A DNA stretch of 64,000 bases from Rhynochetos jubatus (Eukaryota; Chordata; Aves; Eurypygiformes; Rhynochetidae), in the NCBI GenBank assembly GCA_027574665.1, contig CM050648.1:140244175-140308174 (forward strand), in the 5' to 3' direction. This document shows, piece after piece, positions 1 to 10,445 of the stretch (positions within the stretch are counted from its first letter, which is position 1; each line of letters starts with the position of its first letter). A program made the position numbers and the translations under genes. The notes under the pieces are model-generated. The model saw only the letters and a list, made by a program, of their open reading frames with translations, did no database searches and had not been told where the DNA came from.

Positions 1-3000
1 ATTGGTCACCAGATATTGACTTTTTAAATGGTAACCCAGTCAAATTGGCACCCATCCCAACATCCTTCTCCCAGGAGAAGGGTGTCCATTACCGGAGAGT
101 CTGTACCCCATGCTTGCTTACATATATAGTGCTTTTACTCTTTCCGCTGGCCCCAGTCTGACACAGTGTGCTTGCACTAAAAGTTTGCAGAGGAACTCTG
201 GTTTGTGGGCTGATTTCACCTCCTGGAGAGGAGGAGAAGAGTATTTCTCACTGCCTTGCTCTGCCAGAAGGGCAGACAAGGGTACAGGGAGCAACACATT
301 TTCATGGTGACATTTCCCTCTCCCACCTCCAAATGCCAGCGACCAGAAGAATAAGGAAAGGACTTCAATCTGGACAGAAACCTTGCAGAAGATCACCTGC
401 CAGAAGGGAGGGGGCAGGTCCCAGGTCTCTACCAGCCTGAGAAGGTTGGAACCCATATGCACCAGTTCCTCCAGTTAGAGTTGGCACTGAAGGCAGCAGG
501 AGAGGGGAGCAGATCTGGGAACCTGCTTTACTGTCTGGGACCCAGCAGCTCTGGGCTTTACTTTCAGGGGCACTACTTGGCTGTGCCTTTTTTGGTCCTG
601 ACTGACTCTATGAAATGCATAAACAACCCAGGATAAGACCCCTGTACTAAGGCCACTTATTACAGAACATACTTTGCAGTAGTGTGCAGTGAGGTCAAAA
701 ACTGCATCAGGACAGTCACTTCCAGACAAACCTGTGCTTAGCAGGACTGGGGCTTTTATGCTTTGGGTTTCATTTTTGTCATTTTATCCTTATCACATGT
801 CTGTAGACAGCAATGGTCACTTCATAGCTAGCTTGGTGTCACTTACAGTCCACCCAACCTTTCTATTTACATGATGCAAACAGGTGATCCAAAAGCCAGT
901 CCCAAAATAGGACCCACATCCTTGTCCCATGTTCAATGCATGTTCAGTTTTCTGCTCACAAACACAGAGCTCAGAGCATGTCTGTCAAGGTCCAGCAGCA
1001 CTGCAAGGCTTTGCAAATGAGACTGGAGTTCTATTCAGTTCTCAGTCACATTTTACCTACTGCCTTAATATTTCTACCTGTTTTCTAGGGCTGACAGTTC
1101 CACCTGCCAGCCATTTCCTCAGCAATTCATCCCCTTATTTGTCCTCCTGAGCCAGAAGAAACACAAATCTGCCTCTTTGACAAACTTCACCCCTCCATCC
1201 GTTCCTCCACAGTCATTTTGTCACCTCCTGCTTCAAACTAGCCAGAGCATCACCTGCCTCCAAGCACCATTTCTAACTCCTCAGCCCTTTCGGACCTTGG
1301 TCCAGAGGGCAAGGCTATCTAGCCAAAACTCAGAGTATGAATCACTCCTCGATGACTAGGTTGTATCTCCATGGAATCTGAAAGGATGATGCTTCCCACA
1401 TGCTCAAGCTGTAACGACAGATCATCTGGGTTGTTTCCTCCCTCCTTCTCCTTGAGTTGTATGGCTTTCCAAAGGCATTGGTGTGAAGTCATAGCCAAAA
1501 ATAGCACTTGACATTACGGTGCTATAAAACATATGCTAATGAAATAACAATTGGAAAATGTATTCCTGCAGCAGGACCCTCTGTCAGCCTGACGGGAGAG
1601 CTGGCAGAGACCCCAGATCTGGGGTATCTGGTTTTCTGCATCCCTGGCACAAACAGTCCTAGGAGAAAAAAAACCAGTGGTCTTTTGTCCCCTGGCTGGA
1701 CTCAGGTGTGGAGTACCTGGGAAGGGTACTTTAACAGGCTGACACGGCAGGGAGCCTAGGTCAGATCAGCACAGCAGCGATGTGAAAAAAACAAGTTTTG
1801 CTGTACTTCACGAGTATGAGTGCTGCAAGGCTGCTGGTGGCGAGAGAGCTGGGAGGGAGCAATACCAGTTGGTGCCTCTCGGCCCCAACTGGTCATAGGC
1901 ACGTAACGCAGCAAGGCCAGGCCTGGTGCTGGGATTTCCATGCCAAACCAGTGGTCAGGCAGTGTAACTGGGAAGTTTTGCGCTCCCTAAACAACAGGCA
2001 GCAAAATGCAAGCACAAGCCAGGGAAACAAATTAATGATCAGCTACAGCCCAACCACATGAGGACTCACAGCCCTTCCCAAACTCTACTGTCACTAGCTG
2101 CAGCACCTCTGGATATGCCCCATACCCACACAAAGGTCCAGTCCCATTTTTACTCTGTGTATTTGCTTGACAACAACAGTCTCTGAATGAGAAATGATCA
2201 CGAAGTGCCATATCTCAAAATGGTCCGTTACAAGGTTTTATAGCCTTCTCCAAGCGAACCACTATGAACAGAGACAGGATCCTTGTCTGGTTTTGTCTGG
2301 AGGTTCCTGTCAGCTCGCAAAGTCAGGGAAATACGGGAGCTCTGATGGACTCTTACATTTGTGCTTGTGCTTTAACACATCTGTGCCACCTCCCGTGTGC
2401 ACTGATGGGAGATGAGACCTCTGCTACGTGACACATGGCAGTCCCTCCTTGCAGTTTATGTAATGCTCTGTGCTGCAAGCACAAACTGGGAGTGCTCCTC
2501 CTGAAAAAGGATTTTGTCGGGGCTCTGAAGGAACAAGCGAAATAAAATGCAATCACACTCCTGTAGCTGTCACCGCCAGGCAGAGCGCTCGTGGCTTTTA
2601 GTTTGTAATTTTAATGGTACAGTAAGTTCCAGCCCCTCTAAATATGCATGTCTGGAATATTGAAACTGGTTATTTTTAGCCAATTTCTTTCCAAAAACCC
2701 TAAATCATGATTCCTCAAGCGCTTGCTGCCACCACGTGGGTGTTTTAGGAGGCTGATTTTCAGCAATTAAACTGAAAGTGCCGCTGCCAAGCACCTAGTA
2801 TCAGCCCATGCTGACTGTGGCATAATAGCAGAGAAGTCATCAGGTTTGATGTTCTGGATTAAAATAACGTCCCATAATCAGGATGGCATTGGGCCAGGCC
2901 TCCCTCACACCCCTGAAACTCGACGGTCTCTGTAATGCAACTGCCCCTTTGCTCCCATCATGTTGGCATCCCCTTTGCCTCTAGTAACTCACCCGTGGGA

Positions 3001-4945
3001 GCTAGGCGCCACCTCCACAGCCTTCTCCAACTCTCCACCCAAAGACTTTGCTTCTTCATGGCCTCTATCACGGATGTTCCTACAGAACATCTTTTCCTAA
3101 AGAAATCTGAGTTTTCTTTCCTGCCATTCCTTGAACGTGGAGAATCCACTCTGTTTTGGGTTGATATCTCCAAACACCTCCTCTGTCACGTATATTCTTC
3201 CTCAGATCAATACTGTCCATGCAAGTGGAAAGAAAGAGGGCAGTTAACAAATACTCTGGCTTTACCCCAAATACTGTGGCTGTGGGGCTGGAGGTGGTAA
3301 CTGGGAATTTACTCTTCTGGTTGAAGTGGGTTTGAGACAATGAACATTCAGTTAGACAAAACAAAACATCTTGTTTCTGAGTTAGTATGTTTCTCTAAAC
3401 TTATTTTTAATGAGACAGAGCTAAATTTGGCTTTATACTTCCTTTCAGAATAAATAATTAAGACCTTTTGTTTAGAAAAGGTTGGAGCAGACTTTTTACA
3501 CAACCCATTAGTATTTTTCGGAAGCTGATGTCGATTCAGAAGTAGTCTGAGTCATTTTATCACTGCATACTCAATGAACAAAAGACTTCAGAAACAAGAT
3601 TTACCAATATCAACTCATAATTAAACCCCCTCATTTGTTGACCCAACCAAAACAAGACAGAAGCAAGACTGAATTAAGACACCATCTAATCTGGGCACAA
3701 AGTGATGGCCCTCATGTGGGTTTTCCCTACCTCAAATGAATGTTCTCAAGTCCTAACAACAGCACCTGGCTGCACCAATCGAAGCTTCAGACAATTATAA
3801 CCCAAAATTCCATACTGAAGAGATTTGAGGTTTGCCCAGAATGCAGAAACTATAAAAACCTCTGTCTCAGTCAGGCTTCACAGAAACATGTATTATTGTT
3901 TCCCACACTCCAACGTTGTGTGCCTTTCCCCTTTTTAAATTCTGGAACTCCCCCAAAAAAGTCTTCAGAACAGGTGTATCCCCTCTAAAAGCATCTGCTT
4001 CACTGTACTGAAGTTTTCTAACAGGCTTCACTGAACAGGACCAACCAGACACAGCTACGTATGCTCTCACTATCAGAAAGAGCCAGTCTATTCCTTCCAC
4101 ACAGCTTGCAAAGCCTCTGCTCGCTCTCACCATCTCAGGCCTGAAAACAGACTCAAATTCTTCCTTGAAACTCAGCTACGATATCCAGCTCCTGACATGA
4201 CGCAGCTGCACTTTGAGCTGTTTGAAAATTCACCCTCATCAGAACTCTCACAAAGAGAAGACATCTCTCTTTCCCCAGTCCAGGGTCTGTGCCTGTGGAA
4301 ACACTGAATCACCCGCAGTGATCTACCCAGCTACTGCAGGCTGGAATTGATCTGCTTTGCGCTTTGAAGACGAGTGTCTTCTGCTGACTGACATGTTGTT
4401 GCAATGCTATACATGACTGCAATGGCACCAAATAGCCTGGAGACCCATATCTGTTGTACATGGTCATGCCTGTAATGACTACTGGGGAATAGAAAGACCA
4501 TAATATTAACAGAAAAGACCCAGAGATGTGTGTCATCAGCAAATATTAGCTGGCAGTGACAGTCAAATAATACTTCCCAGAATGGGATGGAAGTCCATGC
4601 GGTGGAAGCCCTCCCATGCCAGAGGGCTGAGGTCAGTACACGCAGCCTCGAGACCAATTTTTATTACACCACCAGTGACGGCCGCTGCTTAGCATTACTC
4701 TCTACACCACCATCACCACAGATAATACACACACAAACAGAAAGTGTTAGCATTTTTGGGCAAAGGTTCTGACAAAACAGCAGCCCTGGCCCATGAGTTG
4801 TGACTCGGCTCAGCAGCTCCCCAGAGGGTATGAGTGTGCATGAGCATGGAGGGACAGTGTTGAGCAGCTCATCAAAAGCCAACGTGATGCCCCATCTGCA
4901 GTTATCCCCCACCCCATAACACTCTTGCTGTTTTTCCCCTGTCAG
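1..4945 (+). other. RHOJ: RHOJ intron upstream of coding exon 3 (3' part)
   Basis: This stretch precedes the first visible RHOJ coding exon and ends in a pyrimidine-rich tract and CAG acceptor at 4943-4945. I looked for the preceding RHOJ exon, which should encode the strand ending in DTAGQ, and did not find it, so it lies left of the window. The interval contains scattered short open frames without recognisable protein similarity. A segment at about 2580-2900 has the look of a conserved regulatory element and is treated as a finding. No complete transposon is recognised. Confidence 0.8.
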
Positions 4946-5110
4946 GAGGACTACAATCAGCTGAGACCACTGTCCTACCCCAACACGGATGTGTTCTTGA
5001 TCTGCTTCTCAGTGGTGAACCCCGCTTCATACCACAACGTCCAGGAGGAGTGGGTGCCCGAGCTGAAAGTCTGCATGCCCAACGTGCCTTACGTCCTCAT
5101 AGGAACACAG
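4946..5110 (+). CDS. RHOJ: RHOJ coding exon 3
   Basis: This exon encodes 55 residues (80-134) from EDYNQLRP to VPYVLIGTQ, directly after the DTAGQ motif of the missing exon. The acceptor is a pyrimidine tract ending in CAG at 4943-4945 and the donor is CAG|GTAACG at 5110/5111. Both boundaries are phase 0. One local difference from the human sequence I remember is KVCMPN where human has KDCMPH. Confidence 0.97.
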
Positions 5111-8073
5111 GTAACGCTCCTCCGGGACACTGCTGATCATCATGGGGGTCTTCAGAGAGAGGCGTTCCTACTCCACCCCAGGGATGGCTGGAGGCTGAGC
5201 TCTCTGGAAAGGTTTCCTATTTAATTTCACATGTGAAATGCAACCAGACTTCCTCATTGGATGAAAACTCAGAGACTGGGAATGCAGATGTCCCATCACG
5301 TTAGTCACAACTGGCAAAACTCATCCCATTTTCTATTTTAATGAATATTAATGTGGTATCAAGGCATAAATATCTATAGGCAGAAAAAATTTCTCGCAGG
5401 CCTTTAGTGACAGGAAAAAAAAAACCATCAAAGTCTGTGGTTAGAAGCAGAATCTAATCTTTAAATTAAATTTTAAGAATGGGAATAATTAACCAAATTA
5501 TTTACTTATAGACATGGGAAGGAAATAGCCTCCCTTCATGCATTTACATCAACATTGCAATTAGTGACTCACCATCCTGCTTGTGTTTTAGTGGATGTTA
5601 GACTAAACGCTCAAACCACTTTATTTTAGCCTTAAAATCTACGAATCTATCAATCAAATTAAAATGCCTTAAATATGGGTTTGTTTCCAAGACACAGAGT
5701 GGCTAGAGACTGTGAGAACTAGGGATACAACCATCTGGAAAATGTCCAAAGCCTGGACAGTAACCGAAGCCAAGTTAGAGAAACAGTTCTAATTCTGGTC
5801 AAAACCAAAATCCTCATGCCACAGGAAAGTCCAGCCATTCAAACTCTGGCTTTGTTTTCCACATTGGAATAATCTAAAACACCCATTTTAAAATAAAAGT
5901 ATTATGCTTTGGATCACACACTCTGAAAATGGGTGGGGTTGAAATGCCAGAATGCTTCACTTTGGTGTTTTCCATGGAAATAAAGGATTTTGTTTTGTAA
6001 AGTCAGTCAGACTGAGCTGCATCTGTCTGGCCTGTCAGGGTGTTTTTCGTGTGATGCAGTGCAGGGTCGCAACAGCCTGCCCTTCCAATGGGGCTCAGGC
6101 TTCCACCGACTTTCCAAGGTGCATTGCGAGACCCACTGAGAACCACATCTTTACAGTACCACAGCTATCTGAGCTGTGGTCCAATAACCTGCCAATCAGA
6201 ACTAATTCATGTTAAACAGAAAAAAAAGGAAAAGAAAAAAAAAAGAAAAAAGGGGAAAATACATGTACAATCCATTTCTGAAGTATCATCTGGACAAAAG
6301 GAAATGGTCTCAAGTTGCACAAGGGAAGGTTTAGATCAGATATTAGGAAAAATTTCTTCACTGAAAGGTCTGTCAGGCATTGGAACGGGCTGCCGAGGGA
6401 AGTGGTGGAGTCACCATCCCTGGAGGGATTTCAAAGGTCTCTGTCTCTCAGGGACATGGTTTAGCAGTGGACTAGGCAGTATTAGGTTAACTGTTGGACT
6501 TGATGATCTTAAAGGTCTTTTCTACGCTAAAAGATTCTATGATTCTCAGATCTGAGGCGAGGAGGACAGATGCCCTTATGCAAAAACATAACCGTGGGTT
6601 TGTAAAGTGATTAATATCTGTCTCGAGAATTACAGCTGGCAGTACTGAGCACAGCATTTGTGCATTTTCTACTAGATTGATCTCCGGGATGATCCCAAAA
6701 CTTTGGCTCGGCTGCTTTACATGAAGGAGAAACCACTCACCTATGAGCACGGCGTGAAGCTAGCAAAGGAGGTAACAGCTTTTTCTGAGGTCTCACGAAA
6801 TCGGTTGATCACAGCTCTCTGCTGGGTTCGTTTCATTCAGAGTGAGCTCCTGCTGGCCCCGGTCGGAGATTAAAGCCTCTGTTCAAACAGGCTGGACCCA
6901 GACACAGTCACAATCTTTGCTGCGATACCCAGCTGAGATCTAAGCAAAGCACCACAGTACACAGGGCAGCGGGTGGCAAACGGGCAGCAAACCAGATTTT
7001 ACTGCCTACTTTGCCTAGTCTCTTGTTCAGGTTTCTGCCAGGAGGTGAGTACGGCAAACGCCTCTCTGCAGTTGTCTCGTGCCAAATGCATCCCTGCCCC
7101 CTTACAAAAACACAGACAACTTGATTCTCACTTATCCATCGCACAGAAGAAGGAGCTCCCAGTGTTTCTGTGCTATTTCACCTTTCTCCTGGGAAGGTAG
7201 GGGGATAAAAGCCCTCCTCAAGCTCTGAAATGCAGGCACCTGGACCCCAGCCATTTCCATCTACATAATGCTGCAGGGGTTGTTACAGGCCCTGGCCCTC
7301 AAAGGCCAGCAAGAGCATCCATTAGCAGAACAAGCAACCAGGTTGCTGAATAAGCTGAGGCTGTTTTCCCAGGCCACTGTGTGTGTTTGTTTCATACCAC
7401 GACCCCCAAGAGACTCTCATCTCAAGATGATGTTTCCCAGTTCCCAGAAACCTGCTGGAAGCCCTCCCCCAGGTACCAGCTCCCTGGTGTTGCAGGAGGC
7501 AGGACACAAGAGTGACAGGTCAGGGGAGAAGAGCCAAGTGTATGAAGGGATTCAGCTACCAACCCAGCATCTCCTTGAAATGCCCTGCAGCTGCACAGAT
7601 GGGAGGCCAAGCTCCTAGTCCAGCACTCGTATATGGGTGCAGTCCCCCTCTCTGTGGAGGGTTGTGCAATCATTTCCTGCTCCCGATTAACCCCCTGGGG
7701 TGAGATACTGGTGTTGATGCTCATCCCTGCTCTGTCGCTCAGGGTGACCACCTGAGCTCGTCCCTTAGTCCCACAGGCATCCAGATACAAAGCAGAACGA
7801 TGACCTGACCCCCTTTCCAAAGGTCTGGGCTTCTCTGCGGCAGGACTCACATGCATGCAGGAGGATGCTGGAACTCGGTTGCTCTGTCTCTCCCAACAGT
7901 GGGTACTCACGTTTTCTCTCTTTCAGATTGGAGCACAATGCTATCTAGAGTGCTCAGCCCTCACACAGAAAGGCCTTAAGACTGTCTTCGATGAGGCAAT
8001 CCTGACCATTTTCCATCCCAAGAAGAAGAAGAAGCGTTGTGCAAAGTGCCACAGCTGCTGCACCATCGTGTGA
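4946..8073 (+). CDS. RHOJ: Ras homolog family member J (TCL/TC10-like Rho GTPase), last three coding exons
   Basis: RHOJ is a small GTPase of the Cdc42/TC10 group. In the known family it acts at the plasma membrane and endosomes, where it controls actin, focal adhesions and endothelial cell movement. Joining 4946-5110, 6676-6771 and 7927-8073 gives 135 residues, matching residues 80-214 of the 214-residue human protein as I recall it. Visible elements are the [12 protein letters not shown] segment after switch II, the guanine-base motif TQID split across the first two exons, the Rho insert region ([21 protein letters not shown], split here by description only), the ECSAL motif, a five-lysine polybasic stretch and a C-terminal CTIV prenylation box. 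All introns shown are phase 0 with GT-AG ends. The P-loop and switch I exons are outside the window. Distinguishing features from RHOQ and CDC42 are the [10 protein letters not shown] run and the KKKKKRC tail. Confidence 0.97.
6218..6259 (+). repeat. A-rich low-complexity run
   Basis: The tract is almost pure purine, mostly A with single G interruptions. It sits about 30 bp before the 5' break of the CR1 copy. It is not the CR1 tail, because the element's 3' end lies on the other side. Confidence 0.8.
6292..6546 (+). mobile_element. CR1 LINE fragment (3' end), sense orientation
   Basis: About 255 bp match the 3' terminal part of avian CR1 as I know it. The order runs from GGACAAAAGGAAATGG, through TTAGGAAAAATTTCTTCA, GGAACGGGCTGCC and GTGGTGGAGTCACCATCC, to the end GATTCTATGATTCT. 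The element is 5'-truncated, as is typical for CR1, and carries no open reading frame. It lies in the same orientation as RHOJ. Subfamily assignment would need a library search. Confidence 0.95.
6676..6771 (+). CDS. RHOJ: RHOJ coding exon 4
   Basis: This exon encodes 32 residues (135-166): [14 protein letters not shown], then [18 protein letters not shown]. It supplies the ID of the TQID guanine-specificity motif and the Rho insert helix typical of Rho-family GTPases. The acceptor is CTAG at 6672-6675 and the donor is GAG|GTAACA after 6771. The last residue is Glu (GAG), where the human protein has Ala as I recall. Confidence 0.97.
6772..7926 (+). other. RHOJ: RHOJ intron between coding exons 4 and 5
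   Basis: This GT-AG intron is 1155 bp long, with a strong polypyrimidine tract (TTTTCTCTCTTTCAG) at its 3' end. It is moderately GC-rich. It contains chance open frames on both strands, the longest 162 codons on the minus strand, none with recognisable domains. No repeat element is recognised. Confidence 0.9.
7927..8073 (+). CDS. RHOJ: RHOJ coding exon 5 (terminal)
   Basis: This exon encodes 48 residues (167-214) and a TGA stop at 8071-8073. It carries [11 protein letters not shown], whose SAL motif contacts the guanine base, the last GTPase helix ([12 protein letters not shown]) and a hypervariable tail [14 protein letters not shown] ending in CTIV. The final four residues form a CAAX box for prenylation. 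Nearby cysteines could be palmitoylated, as in the TC10/TCL group, which would favour membrane targeting. Human RHOJ ends in CSII as I recall, so the box is conserved in type but not in sequence. Confidence 0.97.
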   Translation: MGAQCYLECSALTQKGLKTVFDEAILTIFHPKKKKKRCAKCHSCCTIV

Positions 8074-10445
8074 AGTCACTTGGAAAGAAAAATGAGATGA
8101 ATTCAATGAAACCAAGCAGGTTAGAAAGGCAATGAAGGTCACATGCAACTGAAATGGGGAACATGACCAGAAAGGGGTCCTTCTTACCCAAATATAGGAG
8201 CCCTCCATTCTGTGAAACCTCCAAGCTGTATTACACTAGGCCAACTCATGTCTATGTGCTTTCCTAATCCTCCGGAGTTGTGTGCAGCCTGTTCCCACTG
8301 CTGCAGACTGCACTGAGCCAACGGAAACCAGGATGCCTGCTCCTGCTTGACTCTTCACCTTAGGAATAAGCTGAAGGTGGCGTGTGGAAAAACAAAGAAC
8401 TAATGGTGGCAAAAGAAACAAGAGAAACTCCATTTGTGGCCTTAAGCAAGAATCGATCGTAATTAGGAATTTGCAGTACTTAGGAATTGAAACTGAACTG
8501 ACTGAAAGCACATGGAGATCTGTAGAAATCTAACAAGTAAGAGATACACTATAGGTAGGATGTACTATTAAATTACTTTTCTTTTATAAGACTCGCTAGT
8601 TCAGGATATACTTTAGTTGGTTCAAACTACACGGAAACAAAGGTGGAGTGATTCCAGTTTGTTTTCACATAATGGTGAAAATTCACTGCGTCAGTATGTT
8701 GCTGCACCCAAGCTATCAAAATGGATCAACATTTACCTCCAGACTTAAGGAATGTTCTTACAACAAAAAAATGCAAATAACTGTATTTCAACAGGGGAAT
8801 GTTCAGGCTGAGCCATGTTTCCATAAGCTGGGAAAGGAAGAACACAGTTGTAGCATTCATGTACCAAAACAAAGAAATTCTGTCACCAAAGAATATTGCC
8901 CTAGACGTAAAATAGCTGCGTGGAACAATCTCTCTTCCAAACTCAGAACATGAACAAGACACACTGTCATGGCAACTGAAAATTTACCTTATAGATCAGC
9001 TGGTTTTCTACATCTTACCCAGCAAATGAAACTAGCAAAAGAACAAAAGCCAAAGGTCATACTGACTTCAGGTGATGCAATTGCCTTAAGATTAACTTCT
9101 TTTTATGGAGTATCTCATGTAAAAAACCTCATCAACGTGGAGTTGTAAACATGTTGATTTATTGCAGTCTCACTTCTCCCCTTCATTACTTCTTTCTTTG
9201 CTCCTGTTTTTCCATGTTCGTTATTGCGAGTGCTGGTTAAGTCACAGCGTGGCTGCAGTCCTCAGGAGTGAACTTTCACATGAGCCACAGGTGACGGGCT
9301 GCAGCCCATAGCACAGAGATGGGAAGTCCAGAGCTTAAGGAAGGGAAGCTGCCTGTTAGCTCTCTTTGCTGTTGAAGAAGTGTGCCTTTTCACTCAAGCC
9401 TCTCCAGGGAGCCTGTACTTTTGCACATCACAGCGATACAGACACTTGGAGGTGAACTCGAAGGGCGTCATTATTTGCATCTGCCCCTGGGTACCCTGGC
9501 AATGCCATGAGACCGTCTTGTTATGGATTTCATTCCCCAGGCAGAAAATCACAGTGCCACCAAGTATTGATTTCAAGACATCGGATGTAACTCCATGCAA
9601 AAGCGGTGTCTGAAGTCAGCAGTTCCAGAAGTGCCTGGAGTAAGCATGTAACAGCAGCCAGGGACACGGGCCCTGTGCTCCCCACACCCCACTCCAGGGG
9701 ACTGCCAGCCTGCTCCTCTCCAGAAGCACTGCAGCCTGGATGAGTACACACATGCAACCAGAAAAACACTGGTGATTGGTGGTGAATTATAGAGCCGGTG
9801 TTACTCGGAGCAATCAGCAACTTCAGCAGGACCACAGGAACTGCACCCCTGGTGCAGAGAAGGGAGAGTGTGATGTAGTGACCGATCCTGCAGTCATTAA
9901 GGCTTATGGATCAAGGTCCTCCTTTAGCACAAATTCTATTTACCAAGGACACCTACAGAAACCAGACCTGACACCCCAAGATGTTCCCAGGTAGAAATCA
10001 ACAGTTCTCTCTGACAAACGTGATGAAATTCAAAGCAAATGCCTTGTTGATGTTACCCAGCAGGCTTCACTCACCATCTCCTTCCCACTGCACAAGCATG
10101 GGCAAAAACGGAGTTGTGCTAAATCAAAGACAGACAAAAACATCTTTCCTCACTGCTGCCATTCTTTGTGCATATTTTATATTTGGTTTTACTACGTCCC
10201 AGCCTTGGCTTCAAATGGACTGGCTGATAAAGCACAGCTCAGAGCGATGACAGTGCTGAAGCCCGGTGAAGGAGTTCATGTCGTGCCGCAGAGGCTGCGT
10301 TGCCATCCCCAGGTGTAGCAGTGAGTATTCCCACAGCTGGGACACTGGCAATCGGCTGAACTACAACGTGTAAAGAGTTATTAGGGGACTGCGAGGAAAA
10401 CTAGGAGTGGATTAAATAAATATTTAGGTAATGATGTTTGTTGGC
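8074..10445 (+). other. RHOJ: Probable proximal 3' UTR of RHOJ
   Basis: After the stop codon there is no further coding similarity. The first convincing poly(A) signal is AATAAA at 10415-10420, followed by a T/G-rich segment (GATGTTTGTTGG) that could serve as the downstream element. A second AATAAA occurs near 10550. A 2.3-2.5 kb 3' UTR is plausible for this gene. This is inference from motifs only. Confidence 0.4.

Larger units (their letters stand above)
5111..6675 (+). other. RHOJ: RHOJ intron between coding exons 3 and 4
   Basis: This GT-AG intron of 1565 bp contains an A-rich run at about 6218-6259 followed by a CR1 fragment at 6292-6546. A short perfect inverted repeat (9-bp stem, 5-nt loop) lies at 6158-6180. 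The acceptor CTAG at 6672-6675 lies 126 bp after the end of the CR1 copy. Nothing else is recognised. Confidence 0.9.

Noticed and set aside
1..4945. RHOJ coding exon 2 (ending DTAGQ)
   Set aside because: I searched for the expected codons and found no match with splice sites, so it is taken to lie upstream of the window.
6158..6180. 9-bp inverted repeat ACCACAGCT/AGCTGTGGT
   Set aside because: Short stems like this are expected by chance in 64 kb, so it is kept only as a note in the intron entry.
7422..7910. 162-codon minus-strand open frame
   Set aside because: It lies entirely inside a RHOJ intron, antisense, with no recognisable protein features.
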